Virus record (IMG/VR): IMGVR_UViG_3300043466_003213
Location: 1 to 50,034 of that record
Direction: 5' to 3' (one strand)
Length of the DNA stretch: 50,034 nt
Origin: a virus
Shown: positions 30,988 to 38,184 of the stretch, one piece after another
Layout: the number at the start of each line of letters is the position of its first letter
Position numbering within the stretch: position 1 is the first letter of the stretch
The notes under the pieces: generated by a model
Database searches by the model: none
What the model saw: the letters and a program-made list of their open reading frames with translations, nothing else
What the model was told of the DNA's origin: nothing
Position numbers and translations under genes: made by a program

Positions 30988-31070
30988 TACATTCCTCGCA
31001 TCCAGAGAACTATCTGCTTGATAGACCAGCCGGCAAGACCGCCGTAAATCATGTAAATGAGCAGTTTCAT
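30987..31070 (-). CDS. 27-residue membrane protein, coupled on both sides
   Basis: ATG 31070 to TAA 30987 encodes MKLLIYMIYGGLAGWSIKQI then VLWMRGM, largely one hydrophobic helix. The start overlaps the upstream gene's TGA (ATGA) and the stop overlaps the downstream ATG (TAATG). Such double coupling is strong evidence for a translated gene although it is very short. Confidence 0.6.
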   Translation of the reverse strand: MKLLIYMIYGGLAGWSIKQIVLWMRGM

Positions 31071-31399
31071 TTTGGGTCAATAAGCCCAGGGCGAGGTCTT
31101 TGAAGAGATTGTTTTTTATTGTCTTCTTCTACTTTTGCTGTTTCGTAAAATCTAATTGCTGGTTCTAGCGGAGACACTTCTCCGGACTCACGTGCGCGCT
31201 TGCAAGAAAAATATAGCATTTCTGCTGTTTGCTGCCATTTGCCGACTTCAGCTGTTTTGTCCTTTAGACTAATCATTGCTTCAGCAAGAAACTTGTCAAC
31301 AAGATCAAATCGTTTTTGTAGTTCATCTCGTTCTTTAATGATTTCTTGTGTTTTGTCATAGTCACTAAGAGGCGGAGGCCAGATGTATTCGTCAGACAT
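31067..31399 (-). CDS. Coiled-coil protein of unknown function
   Basis: 110 residues. Residues 15-60 are charged heptad-like helix (KTQEIIKERDELQKRFDLVDKFLAEAMISLKDK), followed by WQQTAEMLYFSCKRARESGE and a Lys/Pro-rich tail. It starts 1 bp after the stop of the upstream membrane protein gene. The group of small overlapping genes 30790-32541 reads as one leftward operon. No function is evident. Confidence 0.7.
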   Translation of the reverse strand: MSDEYIWPPPLSDYDKTQEIIKERDELQKRFDLVDKFLAEAMISLKDKTAEVGKWQQTAEMLYFSCKRARESGEVSPLEPAIRFYETAKVEEDNKKQSLQRPRPGLIDPK

Positions 31400-31400
31400 C

Positions 31401-31643
31401 TTAGTTGTTTTCTGTTTTGTTTTTGTAGTGGCCGATTACTTCGTCTTCTTGACGAATACCGTTTTTGTAATGGCTAACTTTGAAGCCTTTAAGCGCAAGT
31501 TTAGAAAGACCTTGAACGTCTGTTTCTAATTTTTTAATGTGCTTTTTCATATCTTTAATATCTGGCGTAATCCACCATCTATGAAATAGCAAACCGGCAA
31601 CTGCGCCGAGCACGCTACCGAAAATAAATGTAATAACTGGCAT
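31401..31643 (-). CDS. Small membrane-anchored protein
   Basis: 80 residues from ATG 31643 (MPVITFIFGSVLGAVAGLLF), with GGAGG 7 nt upstream inside the preceding gene's last codons. One N-terminal transmembrane helix (1-20), then a charged helix (DIKDMKKHIKKLETDVQGLSKLALKG) and a basic tail. The pattern is seen in many phage membrane proteins including spanin-like or holin-accessory ones; none is specific enough to name it. Confidence 0.65.
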   Translation of the reverse strand: MPVITFIFGSVLGAVAGLLFHRWWITPDIKDMKKHIKKLETDVQGLSKLALKGFKVSHYKNGIRQEDEVIGHYKNKTENN

Positions 31644-31645
31644 TG

Positions 31646-31837
31646 TTATTCCTCCGTGTCTGATTCCAGTTGTTCCCAATTTGCGTATTCGCCTTGAACT
31701 ACTACAGCGTGGCTATCTCCACCGTCAATAGAAACTCGTGTAGGCGATCCGTCTGGGCAATTGCATGTGACAAAATCATGTTTCATGCGCGAAACAAGAG
31801 TAGTGTTGCACGTCTTGCACTTAATTTTGTTTGTCAT
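31646..31837 (-). CDS. Zinc-ribbon protein, DUF7695-like
   Basis: 63 residues. MTNKIKCKTCNTTLVSRMKH then DFVTCNCPDGSPTRVSIDGGD recalls the small phage zinc-ribbon proteins with CxxC and CxC ligands ending in a VDGG motif (DUF7695-like, recalled by pattern only). The ATG overlaps the end of the upstream gene by 17 bp. It probably binds one Zn; the function is unknown. Confidence 0.6.
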   Translation of the reverse strand: MTNKIKCKTCNTTLVSRMKHDFVTCNCPDGSPTRVSIDGGDSHAVVVQGEYANWEQLESDTEE

Positions 31838-32075
31838 CTTGCTTATACATTAGAGCTAAATTGTCTAAAGCTTTCCAAAGAGCTGGCCACTCTTCGCGGT
31901 GCTTACGCATGACATGGTCATGGTACTGTTCAACTCTGCCTTTGTCATTTATTGCTTTAATAATTTGACGAGCAGCTTCTTCTAAATTGCTATTTCTCTT
32001 CTTTAAAAAGAAATTGTTAATCCAAGCTTCAACAAGTTGAGCTTCAATGTCTTTTTCAGTTCTACGCCTGAACAT
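31821..32075 (-). CDS. Small charged protein of unknown function
   Basis: 84 residues from ATG 32075 (MFRRRTEKDIEAQLVEAWIN), chosen because it leaves a 14-bp overlap with the upstream gene. In-frame starts at 32126 and 32219 would overlap it much more and have no better ribosome site. Mostly helical and charged (NSNLEEAARQIIKAINDKG, HVMRKHREEWPALWKALDNL). No family recognised. Confidence 0.55.
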   Translation of the reverse strand: MFRRRTEKDIEAQLVEAWINNFFLKKRNSNLEEAARQIIKAINDKGRVEQYHDHVMRKHREEWPALWKALDNLALMYKQDDKQN

Positions 32076-32541
32076 CTGACGCTCGCTGAATGTGTCTTTG
32101 AACTCCGTAGTATAGCGGTCCAGCATTAGAAATGCCAAGACCTTTTGCAATAATAGAAAGTGATACGCCGTTTTCCTGGTATTCAACAGCAAGTTGTTCG
32201 TGGTACTTATGTGTCCCAAGTTCGCGTGCCTGACGGACGCGCTCTACTGCTGCGTCTGCTTCTTCTGGAGTTAGCTTTTTTCGCGCGCCTTTATTGTTTA
32301 CTGAGGGTACTTCAGACATAAAGATGCGACGACGGAGCCCTGAGTAAGAAACTTCAAGCTCTCGTGCAAGCCCGATTAGACTTCCTTTTTTACCTGAAAA
32401 CTCTACAAGCAACCGTGTGTATTCTTGGCTTGCCTGATGTGCAGGGGTATTTTGGCTTTTTGCGCCATACGCCTTTTGTGCAAGAGAAATCAAAGGTCGC
32501 ATTTTTTCTGCGTATTCTTTGATAGTGTCTTCGTTCTTCAT
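32062..32541 (-). CDS. HTH DNA-binding protein
   Basis: 159 residues. Two HTH-like segments are visible: SGKKGSLIGLARELEVSYSGLRRRIF (about 49-74) and ENGVSLSIIAKGLGISNAGPLYY (about 122-144), flanking a charged helix. It is the first gene of the leftward small-gene operon, and a perfect 7-bp inverted repeat overlaps its -10 region, suggesting autoregulation. It could also be a small-terminase-like protein, but nothing else supports that. Confidence 0.65.
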   Translation of the reverse strand: MKNEDTIKEYAEKMRPLISLAQKAYGAKSQNTPAHQASQEYTRLLVEFSGKKGSLIGLARELEVSYSGLRRRIFMSEVPSVNNKGARKKLTPEEADAAVERVRQARELGTHKYHEQLAVEYQENGVSLSIIAKGLGISNAGPLYYGVQRHIQRASDVQA

Positions 32542-32576
32542 TTTGCTCCTGTGTTGTGTATCGGGGGGATTTTTTT

Positions 32577-32598
32577 ATTATACACACAGGAGTGTATA
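32577..32598 (-). promoter_or_regulatory. Promoter with overlapping operator
   Basis: On the minus strand TATAAT spans 32577-32582. It overlaps an inverted repeat TATACAC (32579-32585) / GTGTATA (32592-32598) with a 6-bp centre. A regulator bound here would block RNA polymerase; the HTH protein it controls (ATG 32541) is the obvious candidate. Confidence 0.55.
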
Positions 32599-32610
32599 AA
32601 AGCGGAAAGC

Positions 32611-33279
32611 TTATGAAGATTTTTTAGCGCGAGACTTTTTGCGATGTTCTTCCCAAATTTCAAGATCTTCTGGAAAGTCAAAGTCTTCTGTCCAGTCGTT
32701 GATTTCTACAAAATGAGAGTTTTCAAACATGCCTGAAGGAGCTGGGCCAATCATATAGCGATACAGTGCCCAGCCTGCTTGGCTTTGAATTTGTCCCATA
32801 GATACTAGGTACAAAAGATTTTGGCCAATGGTTCTTGCCATGTTTTGATCAAATGATAATCCAAAGATTTCTTTCCATCGCGCACCTGATAGTTCAGACG
32901 GACCTGTGCGAAGAAAAAACTTAAATGGATCTTTGTCTTTCATGATTGTCTTGACAGCTTCGCTAGTGAAGTAGACATCGCCAAACACAAGAACAGTGCG
33001 ACCGTCATTTAGCCAGAGATTCTTTGATGAAAGAAACTTTGCTGCGTCTCTCCAGTGCGTGTTTTGTGATTGTATAGTGTACAGGCTTGTGCCTTCGACT
33101 TTGTATCTTTCGTCAAGGCCAATTACGCAAACATCGTCGGTGTACTTTAAGAACTGCGAGCATGTGCGCTCGAGCAGAACTTTGCCCTCGATTTTAGTTA
33201 GGTGCTTTGGCGTTCCGCGAAAATCTTTCCAGCGTTCGCCACTGCCGGCGGCTAGGATAATTACGCGCGTTTTTGCCAT
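32611..33279 (-). CDS. Nucleotidyltransferase (GT-A fold, sugar-nucleotide type)
   Basis: 222 residues. The N-terminus VIILAAGSGERWKDFRGTPK is the nucleotide-binding signature of NTP-transferases (L-A-A-G-x-G-x-R, Pro-Lys). VLVFGDVYFT supplies the metal-binding Asp, and HWRDAAKFLSS the middle loop. It should transfer a nucleotidyl group to a sugar phosphate or similar molecule. With the glycosyltransferase at 37.2 kb it may feed a glycan-modifying route. The typical C-terminal hexapeptide repeats are absent, so it is the short form. Confidence 0.8.
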   Translation of the reverse strand: MAKTRVIILAAGSGERWKDFRGTPKHLTKIEGKVLLERTCSQFLKYTDDVCVIGLDERYKVEGTSLYTIQSQNTHWRDAAKFLSSKNLWLNDGRTVLVFGDVYFTSEAVKTIMKDKDPFKFFLRTGPSELSGARWKEIFGLSFDQNMARTIGQNLLYLVSMGQIQSQAGWALYRYMIGPAPSGMFENSHFVEINDWTEDFDFPEDLEIWEEHRKKSRAKKSS

Positions 33280-33295
33280 GTATTCATTATACGCC

Positions 33296-33559
33296 TTAAG
33301 GCTCTATAAAGATGCACTCTCCTGGGCATTCTTCAGCGGCATCAATTACATCACTAAGAAGATTATCGGGAACATCAGCAAGACCTTCTCCCATTTGATA
33401 CTTTGGTCCAGGGCCAGAACCGTCAGGTCCCAGAAGATTTGGCCATGCTACTTCTTTAACATAAGCAAGCCCATCATCATGCATTGCAAATACATCGGAG
33501 CAAATTTCAGCGCAAAGGCCGTCACCGGTGCATAGATCTTGGTCAATCCAAACTTTCAT
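33296..33559 (-). CDS. Ferredoxin, actinobacterial 3Fe-4S/4Fe-4S type
   Basis: 87 residues. Cluster ligands C10-x5-C16-x3-C20 (CTGDGLCAEIC) and C78 in EECPGEC (with C82) match the single-cluster ferredoxins that serve cytochrome P450s and other oxidoreductases in Actinobacteria. A 27-residue insert with GPDGSGPGPKYQMGEG lies between the motifs. A phage-encoded electron donor could serve a host or phage oxidoreductase; no partner gene is adjacent. Confidence 0.88.
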   Translation of the reverse strand: MKVWIDQDLCTGDGLCAEICSDVFAMHDDGLAYVKEVAWPNLLGPDGSGPGPKYQMGEGLADVPDNLLSDVIDAAEECPGECIFIEP

Positions 33560-33579
33560 GATTGCTATTTTACCTTTAT

Positions 33580-35592
33580 TTATTCTTCGTCATTTTCAAG
33601 CATGACATAGATATAGTGAACTGTCAGCGCTGCTGCTGTCGCAATCATTGCGATTCTTCGCGTGTCACCTGAAAGGGTGACAAACATGATTGCGCTACCA
33701 GCAAGCGTAAATGAAAGCGCTGCTGTTTCCTTGAGGAACTTTTTAATAAATCCAAGCATTGTGAACTCCTTTTGGTCGTTTTCTTTGTATATGTAAATGC
33801 TGTTTCGAGTGTTGAGATTCTTTTCTCTATCCTCGGGTCCTTCAAGACCACCAGCTTCTTCGTCTTCTTGCTCTTCTTCTCGGCGAGCGGCCTTATTAGA
33901 ATCGCTCGGTGAGCCGCCAGATCCGCCGCTATTGCCACCACTTGGGTGACCACCACCAGCTCCAGGAGCGGCTCCAGCCGCCGCTACACTAGCCATAACG
34001 GTTGTAACGGCAATGACGGAGCGGCGGGTTCCTACGTCAACTGATGAACCTTCTGGGACATATTCATCGAGCCCTGAGCCGTACACATCGACTGCTGATT
34101 CAAATGTGTTTTTTACTTCGCTTGGTGCGTCTGACAGTGTTGCAACAAGCACTGCTTCTTGCTCTGGAGAAAGATCGCTAATGGGTAATGATTCAAAGAC
34201 TTCTGACAATTGGTCTTTTGGTAGTTCAATAAATGCAGCGTTTGTAACAAGCGCGACTGCTTGGTCTGGCTCTATTGTTTCGAGATCAACAGTTTCAACA
34301 AGTTTTTTAAGTTCATCAACTGTTTGAATTAGCGCAATTGTTGCTGCTTCTGGAACTGGCGCTTTTTGTTCTGGCGGAAGAGTCGTTGTTGTTGTTATCG
34401 GCGGCGGGAGCGTCGTCGTCGTTGTTTGCGGTTGTTCTGTTTGTTGTAGTAACGTAGTTTGAACTGGGACTGTGGTTGTGCTGGTTGTTGCAACTTCAGT
34501 CGTCTCCACAGTCACAGTCGGGATCGATGCAACCGTCGTAGTCGTAGTCCATACTGGTTCTGGCTCCTTTATTGTTGTCGTTGTTTCAATTATTATTGGT
34601 GGTAGAGTTGTCGTTGTTGGCGGAGTCGGATCTTCAACAAGAAGATCAATTGATTGTTCTGGACCATACTGGCATTGAAGATTTGAAGGCGCAAAACATG
34701 CGGCGGTTCCAGGGCGAATCTTAAATCTAATGTCTCCGTAACCTGTAGTTCCAGTCCACATCCAGGGCCCAAGATTGATAAGAGTATTGTCTGTCCAAAT
34801 TCCCCAGCCGCCAGACTCGACACCTTGCTCAAGTTTAAAGAATGAAACAGTGTACGCAAATATGTCTAAGTTGCTTGGCGCTGGTTGCTCCCACGAAAGA
34901 TCAACGCTACCGTCTGGCTTTGCAACGCCTTGCAGATTTGTGACTGGGTTAAAGTATGGAGCAAGAGTTGTAGTAGTTGGAGTAACTGTTGCTGTTTTAG
35001 TAAAAGCAGACGGAGGAACTATTTCCCAGCCATTGCCTAGATTCCAATAAAGAGTTGTCCATGCTCCACCGCCGTTTTCATAGTACCAATAAGTAAATGG
35101 TTTAGAAATTCCAGCGGTAAATGATTGAGGCTCTGTTATTTGGCCATCACCGCCTTTATCTACCCAGCTACCTGAGTCAATTAAAACGCCGTCAAGGTAG
35201 AACATTGTTCCGTCATCTGCTTGCGGCCAAAACAAAATGTCGCCAGTTATTGGAGAAGTGATGTGGCCTTGATACTTAACAATGAAATCTTCGTACAGAT
35301 TAAAAGGAGGGTTCGCGTCAAAATTTTGATTAATGTTTGCGTATGTCGTAGTACCGGTGACTGGTCTTCCGGAGACTTCTGGAAGCGGAGGAGATCCGTT
35401 ATAGCCAAAGTTGTCGTAAACTGTAACATCAATCCCAGGCTCTACCGAAGCCTGTGACACAGAAGAAAAGCCTGTAGATGTAGAGATAACAGATAACGCG
35501 AAGATTGGAGCTAAAATTAGCGATCCACGTCTTTTAAGTTTATTTTGTATGCCCTTTCGCCACCCGCTCCCCCAGGTCGCTTTTTGTGACAT
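33580..35592 (-). CDS. Large secreted surface protein: PA14, FN3-like, Thr-rich stalk, C-terminal membrane helices
   Basis: 670 residues. A basic N-terminus and hydrophobic segment (SLILAPIFALSVISTSTGFSS) form a signal peptide. Residues 55-195 resemble a PA14 domain (YEDFIVKYQGHI ... ILFWPQADDGTMFYLDG ... GGGAWTTLYWNLG), often carbohydrate-binding. An FN3-like domain (205-320) and a TTTT/P stalk (325-410) follow, then a helical repeat (EAATIALIQTVDELKKLV), a Gly/Ser linker, an acidic stretch (REEEQEDEEAGG) and two transmembrane helices near the end. Probably an adhesin displayed on the infected cell or a virion-linked protein. Confidence 0.8.
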   Translation of the reverse strand: MSQKATWGSGWRKGIQNKLKRRGSLILAPIFALSVISTSTGFSSVSQASVEPGIDVTVYDNFGYNGSPPLPEVSGRPVTGTTTYANINQNFDANPPFNLYEDFIVKYQGHITSPITGDILFWPQADDGTMFYLDGVLIDSGSWVDKGGDGQITEPQSFTAGISKPFTYWYYENGGGAWTTLYWNLGNGWEIVPPSAFTKTATVTPTTTTLAPYFNPVTNLQGVAKPDGSVDLSWEQPAPSNLDIFAYTVSFFKLEQGVESGGWGIWTDNTLINLGPWMWTGTTGYGDIRFKIRPGTAACFAPSNLQCQYGPEQSIDLLVEDPTPPTTTTLPPIIIETTTTIKEPEPVWTTTTTVASIPTVTVETTEVATTSTTTVPVQTTLLQQTEQPQTTTTTLPPPITTTTTLPPEQKAPVPEAATIALIQTVDELKKLVETVDLETIEPDQAVALVTNAAFIELPKDQLSEVFESLPISDLSPEQEAVLVATLSDAPSEVKNTFESAVDVYGSGLDEYVPEGSSVDVGTRRSVIAVTTVMASVAAAGAAPGAGGGHPSGGNSGGSGGSPSDSNKAARREEEQEDEEAGGLEGPEDREKNLNTRNSIYIYKENDQKEFTMLGFIKKFLKETAALSFTLAGSAIMFVTLSGDTRRIAMIATAAALTVHYIYVMLENDEE

Positions 35593-35595
35593 TAC

Positions 35596-35844
35596 TTAAT
35601 AGTCATCATCCTCGTCGTCATCCCTAAACCCGGGAACCGGTGAATACTGCCACGCTATTTCTCTTACAGCCTCGGTGACATGATTTGCAATGTCAATGAG
35701 GTTTTCTACTGCAATGAGCAAATCTGCTCGTTGGTCAATATCTTCTGGGTCAAGAAGCTCATCTGCAATGGAGTAAAGGGTATGCGTGCAAGAAACAATT
35801 CGCCGCATCGCCCGTTCTTGGTCCGTCTCCTGAAGGAACGTCAT
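35596..35844 (-). CDS. Small acidic protein of unknown function
   Basis: 82 residues, mostly helical (RAMRRIVSCTHTLYSIADEL, LLIAVENLIDIANHVTEAVREIAWQY) with a very acidic C-terminus (RDDDEDDDY). It is the first gene of the leftward unit that continues into the PA14 protein (3 bp between them). No family recognised; DNA mimicry is possible from the tail but not supported otherwise. Confidence 0.65.
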   Translation of the reverse strand: MTFLQETDQERAMRRIVSCTHTLYSIADELLDPEDIDQRADLLIAVENLIDIANHVTEAVREIAWQYSPVPGFRDDDEDDDY

Positions 35845-36637
35845 GTGTTTATTCTATATCGTCTGTCTTTGATGATTCGGTATCAATTTGTAAGTTTTTC
35901 TATAAAACTGCCGCCGTGCCGCGAGCCGCCATGCCACGAGGTACAAAAAGTACCGGGCCTTGAAAGAGGCGGAGGCGGAGGGAGAAAGGGGGCTGTTTTT
36001 TGGCCGGGCAAGTATTTTAGTACTGCACCGGGAACCTTGCAAGAAAAGAGGGGAAAAGACGAGAAGAGAGGAAAAAGAGGGGCAACTGTGCTGAGAGCCA
36101 TTGTTTTAGGGCTTAGAAAAAAGTTTAGAAAAAATGTAACATTTTGACCTGCAAGGACCCTTAAGGGGCCTTCTGGGAGCCCTGCAAGGAGTCGGAGGGC
36201 ACTTTTCCGGGCGTCAGTATTGTAAGAACGAAGACGAAAGAGAGGAGGACGAAGGGAAAAATTTTGTGTGGGGAGGCTGTGTTTGGGGTTGGGTAATGTA
36301 CAACTTCTGCAAGGTCTCGAGGAGGCTGGGTTGAGGTGGGTTTTCTTTTGCGATGCTCAAAACGACTTCGGGGAAGAAATCTTCGTCGAAAAGTACTAAG
36401 CGGAAATGAAAAAGAGTAGAGAGAAATGCGCTTAGTATGTCTGCAGATATAAAATATAAAACCGCAAAGAGAACTATATTTCTAATACGTGTATACGTAT
36501 GCGTATCTACCTAACGAAAGAAAGGTTGAGTTTTCGGTTTCTGAATGTTTTAGGTAGTTTTATGTTTCATAAGTGACAAATCTATGTTACAATGAAAGTG
36601 TGTACAATGTACAAAAATCTAAGAGGAAAAGAAAGAC
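35845..36637. other. 793-bp gene-free divergent region, candidate origin or control region
   Basis: No convincing gene on either strand. The plus strand is strikingly purine-rich from about 35960 to 36350. Structures: GGTAC-AAAAA-GTACC hairpin near 35940; palindrome CTTGCAAG (36036-36043); CCTGCAAGGA twice (36148-36157, 36181-36190) and CTGCAAGG (36307-36314); palindrome CCCTTAAGGG (36158-36167); GCCCT/AGGGC stem (36179-36200); TACTAAGCG/CGCTTAGTA inverted repeat (36394-36402, 36429-36437); and an alternating ATACG/CGTAT stretch near 36487-36510. Separate leftward and rightward units begin on its two sides. Confidence 0.6.
36565..36593 (+). promoter_or_regulatory. Promoter of the rightward unit
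   Basis: TTTCAT (36565-36570), a 17-bp spacer and TACAAT (36588-36593), preceded by TG one base upstream (extended -10). A direct repeat TGTACA occurs downstream (36600-36612). The gene start at 36638 has AAGAGG upstream. Confidence 0.55.
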
Positions 36638-37123
36638 ATGAGTGAAGAAAAGAAATGGGTGTCTGCTCAAGACGCTCTTGCGATGATGGGACTCACTACT
36701 GATGATGTAGATGACGCTGATGCAGAACTTCTTGAGAAAAAGAAGCATGGAGTAGATCGTCAGATCTGCGCATGTGGTCATGCGATGTCTCGACATACAG
36801 TTGTTCATGGAGCTGTGTTCTGTAAACCTGCTCGTATGGAGTGTCCGTGCAAACATGTACGACCAGTTATTGAGACAGAAGATACTCGTATGTTTATCCG
36901 TAAGACAGACGGTGCAGGTTCAGCTCATGCTTTATCTCGTGGAATTCGTGCTGCTGCTGAAAAAGGAAAGTCAGTTGCGTGGATCGTGGATCTCGTTTGC
37001 GATCGCTGTGGAACTGCAAACAATCGTGTTGTCCCAGTACCTGTTACGCAAAATGGTCACGCTACTTCCTATGCTACAGGTTATGATGCTTTGCTATGTC
37101 CCGAGTGCAGAATAGAAGTTTAG
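36638..37123 (+). CDS. Zinc-binding protein of unknown function
   Basis: 161 residues. Two Cys clusters are present: ICACGHAMSRHTVVHGAVFC with CPCKH (about 44-68), and CDRCGT ... CPEC near the C-terminus. The first, with ACGH and two His, resembles Zn sites of small actinophage proteins. No enzymatic motif is visible. First gene of the rightward unit beginning at the 36 kb control region. Confidence 0.75.
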   Translation: MSEEKKWVSAQDALAMMGLTTDDVDDADAELLEKKKHGVDRQICACGHAMSRHTVVHGAVFCKPARMECPCKHVRPVIETEDTRMFIRKTDGAGSAHALSRGIRAAAEKGKSVAWIVDLVCDRCGTANNRVVPVPVTQNGHATSYATGYDALLCPECRIEV

Positions 37124-37124
37124 T

Positions 37125-37211
37125 GTGGATCCCATAGTTTTCTTTGTTGCAGTCATTGCGCTGTACTACGTTTTCTTAAAGAATAACGATAGAGGTCGCG
37201 GCCGTGATTGA
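37125..37211 (+). CDS. 28-residue membrane protein
   Basis: A GTG at 37125, right after the upstream stop, encodes MDPIVFFVAVIALYYVFLKN then NDRGRGRD and stops at 37211, overlapping the glycosyltransferase GTG (37204). A single transmembrane helix is followed by a charged tail. The tight packing on both sides argues for translation, but the ribosome site is weak. Confidence 0.45.
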   Translation: MDPIVFFVAVIALYYVFLKNNDRGRGRD

Positions 37212-37866
37212 TGAGTATTACGAAGTCGTAATTGCAACACCTGGAAGAATGATGCACGCTGAATATGTGCAAAGTCTTACTGAGACAATTTCGTATCTTG
37301 CTCGTCAAGGAATTCGAGTTAAGTATCTAAACAAGTATTCTTCTTTTATACCAACCGCTCGTGAGTTGACTGCGTCTGACACTTGGTCACATGACTACTC
37401 TTCTAACAAAATTGCTGGCGGATCCTTTCTTTATAATAAAATCTTTTGGATTGACTCAGATATTGAGTGGACCGTTGAAGACTTTATGAAGCTTTACAAC
37501 TCAGATCTTGACGTTGTGTCTGGGCTTTACGCTTTAGACCCTTACGGCAAAGTTGCAGTCGGCTACCCAAACAATCATGGAGTTCCGACAAGCGTGAGCA
37601 AAGTAGAGTTCATGCTTCATGAAAACCCAGTCGAAGTTGGCGGTGTCGGCTTTGGATTTGTCTGTATGAAGTCTGGAGTTTTTGAAAGCATTCCTCGCCC
37701 CTGGTTCCTCATTGGGAGAGTGCAATGGTCACCTGACTCAGACATGAGAGTGAATGTTGGAGAAGATTACTCTTGGTGCGGAAAAGCACAACAAGCCGGG
37801 TATAAAATCTACGTAGACCCAACTGTTAAAGTTCGGCATCACAAAGAAACCGTTTACGAAGTCTAA
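37204..37866 (+). CDS. GT-A glycosyltransferase
   Basis: 220 residues, GTG start. The N-terminal VVIATPGRMMHAEYVQSL and the DxD motif FWIDSDIEW (D84, D86) are typical of GT-A enzymes. The C-terminal GEDYSWCGKAQQAGYKIYVD then HHK matches the acceptor/catalytic end of phage and GT2-like transferases. It would move a sugar from a nucleotide donor to DNA, protein or glycan. The Thr-rich collagen fibre or host surface glycans are possible acceptors (inference). Confidence 0.82.
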   Translation: MIDEYYEVVIATPGRMMHAEYVQSLTETISYLARQGIRVKYLNKYSSFIPTARELTASDTWSHDYSSNKIAGGSFLYNKIFWIDSDIEWTVEDFMKLYNSDLDVVSGLYALDPYGKVAVGYPNNHGVPTSVSKVEFMLHENPVEVGGVGFGFVCMKSGVFESIPRPWFLIGRVQWSPDSDMRVNVGEDYSWCGKAQQAGYKIYVDPTVKVRHHKETVYEV

Positions 37867-37883
37867 AAGAAAAGAGAACCGTC

Positions 37884-38006
37884 ATGGCTGAGATTACACC
37901 AGAAGAAGAAATTAAGAATTTGCAAGCAGAGGTTGAAGATCTGATGATTCAGATTCAAGACCTCCGCGAAGAAAATGTGCGATTGAATTCGCTTATCGGC
38001 GAGTAA
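37884..38006 (+). CDS. 40-residue coiled-coil protein
   Basis: ATG 37884 has AAAGAGAA upstream and ends at TAA 38006, just before the tRNA. The product is MAEITPEEEIKNLQAEVEDL then MIQIQDLREENVRLNSLIGE, a near-perfect amphipathic leucine-zipper-like helix. It could dimerise or act as an assembly or adaptor peptide. Very small but well formed. Confidence 0.65.
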   Translation: MAEITPEEEIKNLQAEVEDLMIQIQDLREENVRLNSLIGE

Positions 38007-38016
38007 TTATTCGCTC

Positions 38017-38088
38017 GCCGGATTAGCTCAGTGGTAGAGCAACGCACTTGTAATGCGTAGGTCCTCGGTTCAATCCCGAGATCCGGCT
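38017..38088 (+). tRNA. tRNA-Thr (anticodon TGT)
   Basis: Cloverleaf read by eye: acceptor GCCGGAT/ATCCGGC (38017-38023, 38081-38087), D arm GCTC...GAGC, anticodon stem ACGCA/TGCGT around CTTGTAA, and T arm CTCGG-TTCAATC-CCGAG. 72 nt to the discriminator T; CCA is not encoded. It reads ACA/ACG codons. The collagen-like fibre is extremely Thr-rich, so the tRNA could help its synthesis (inference). Confidence 0.95.
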
Positions 38089-38091
38089 CCG

Positions 38092-38139
38092 GAACTTCCC
38101 GTTGTATCTTTCATACGTAGAATCTACGACGGGAAGTTC
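38092..38139 (+). terminator. 15-bp hairpin right after the tRNA
   Basis: GAACTTCCCGTTGTA (38092-38106) pairs with TACGACGGGAAGTTC (38125-38139), with one G-U pair and an 18-nt loop. No U-run follows, so it may be a tRNA-processing or transcript-stability element, or a factor-dependent terminator. Confidence 0.6.
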
Positions 38140-38155
38140 TACCCCCATTAGCTCC

Positions 38156-38184
38156 TCTACAAAAGCATTTTATTTCTATATAAT
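38156..38184 (+). promoter_or_regulatory. Candidate promoter for the holin-like gene
   Basis: TCTACA (38156-38161), a 17-bp spacer and TATAAT (38179-38184). The remaining sequence to 38309 (125 bp) is an untranslated leader ending in AAGGAGG. A 29-codon frame beginning inside the -10 is unlikely to be used. Confidence 0.5.

Noticed and set aside
35680-36147. A 155-codon plus-strand frame at the edge of the 36 kb control region
   Set aside because: It overlaps the 35596-35844 gene on the other strand, has no ribosome site and encodes an implausible Arg/Gly/Lys-rich tail from purine runs.
36600-36612. TGTACA direct repeat as an operator
   Set aside because: Two copies of a 6-bp palindromic word in an AT-rich leader are weak evidence; kept only as a note on the promoter.
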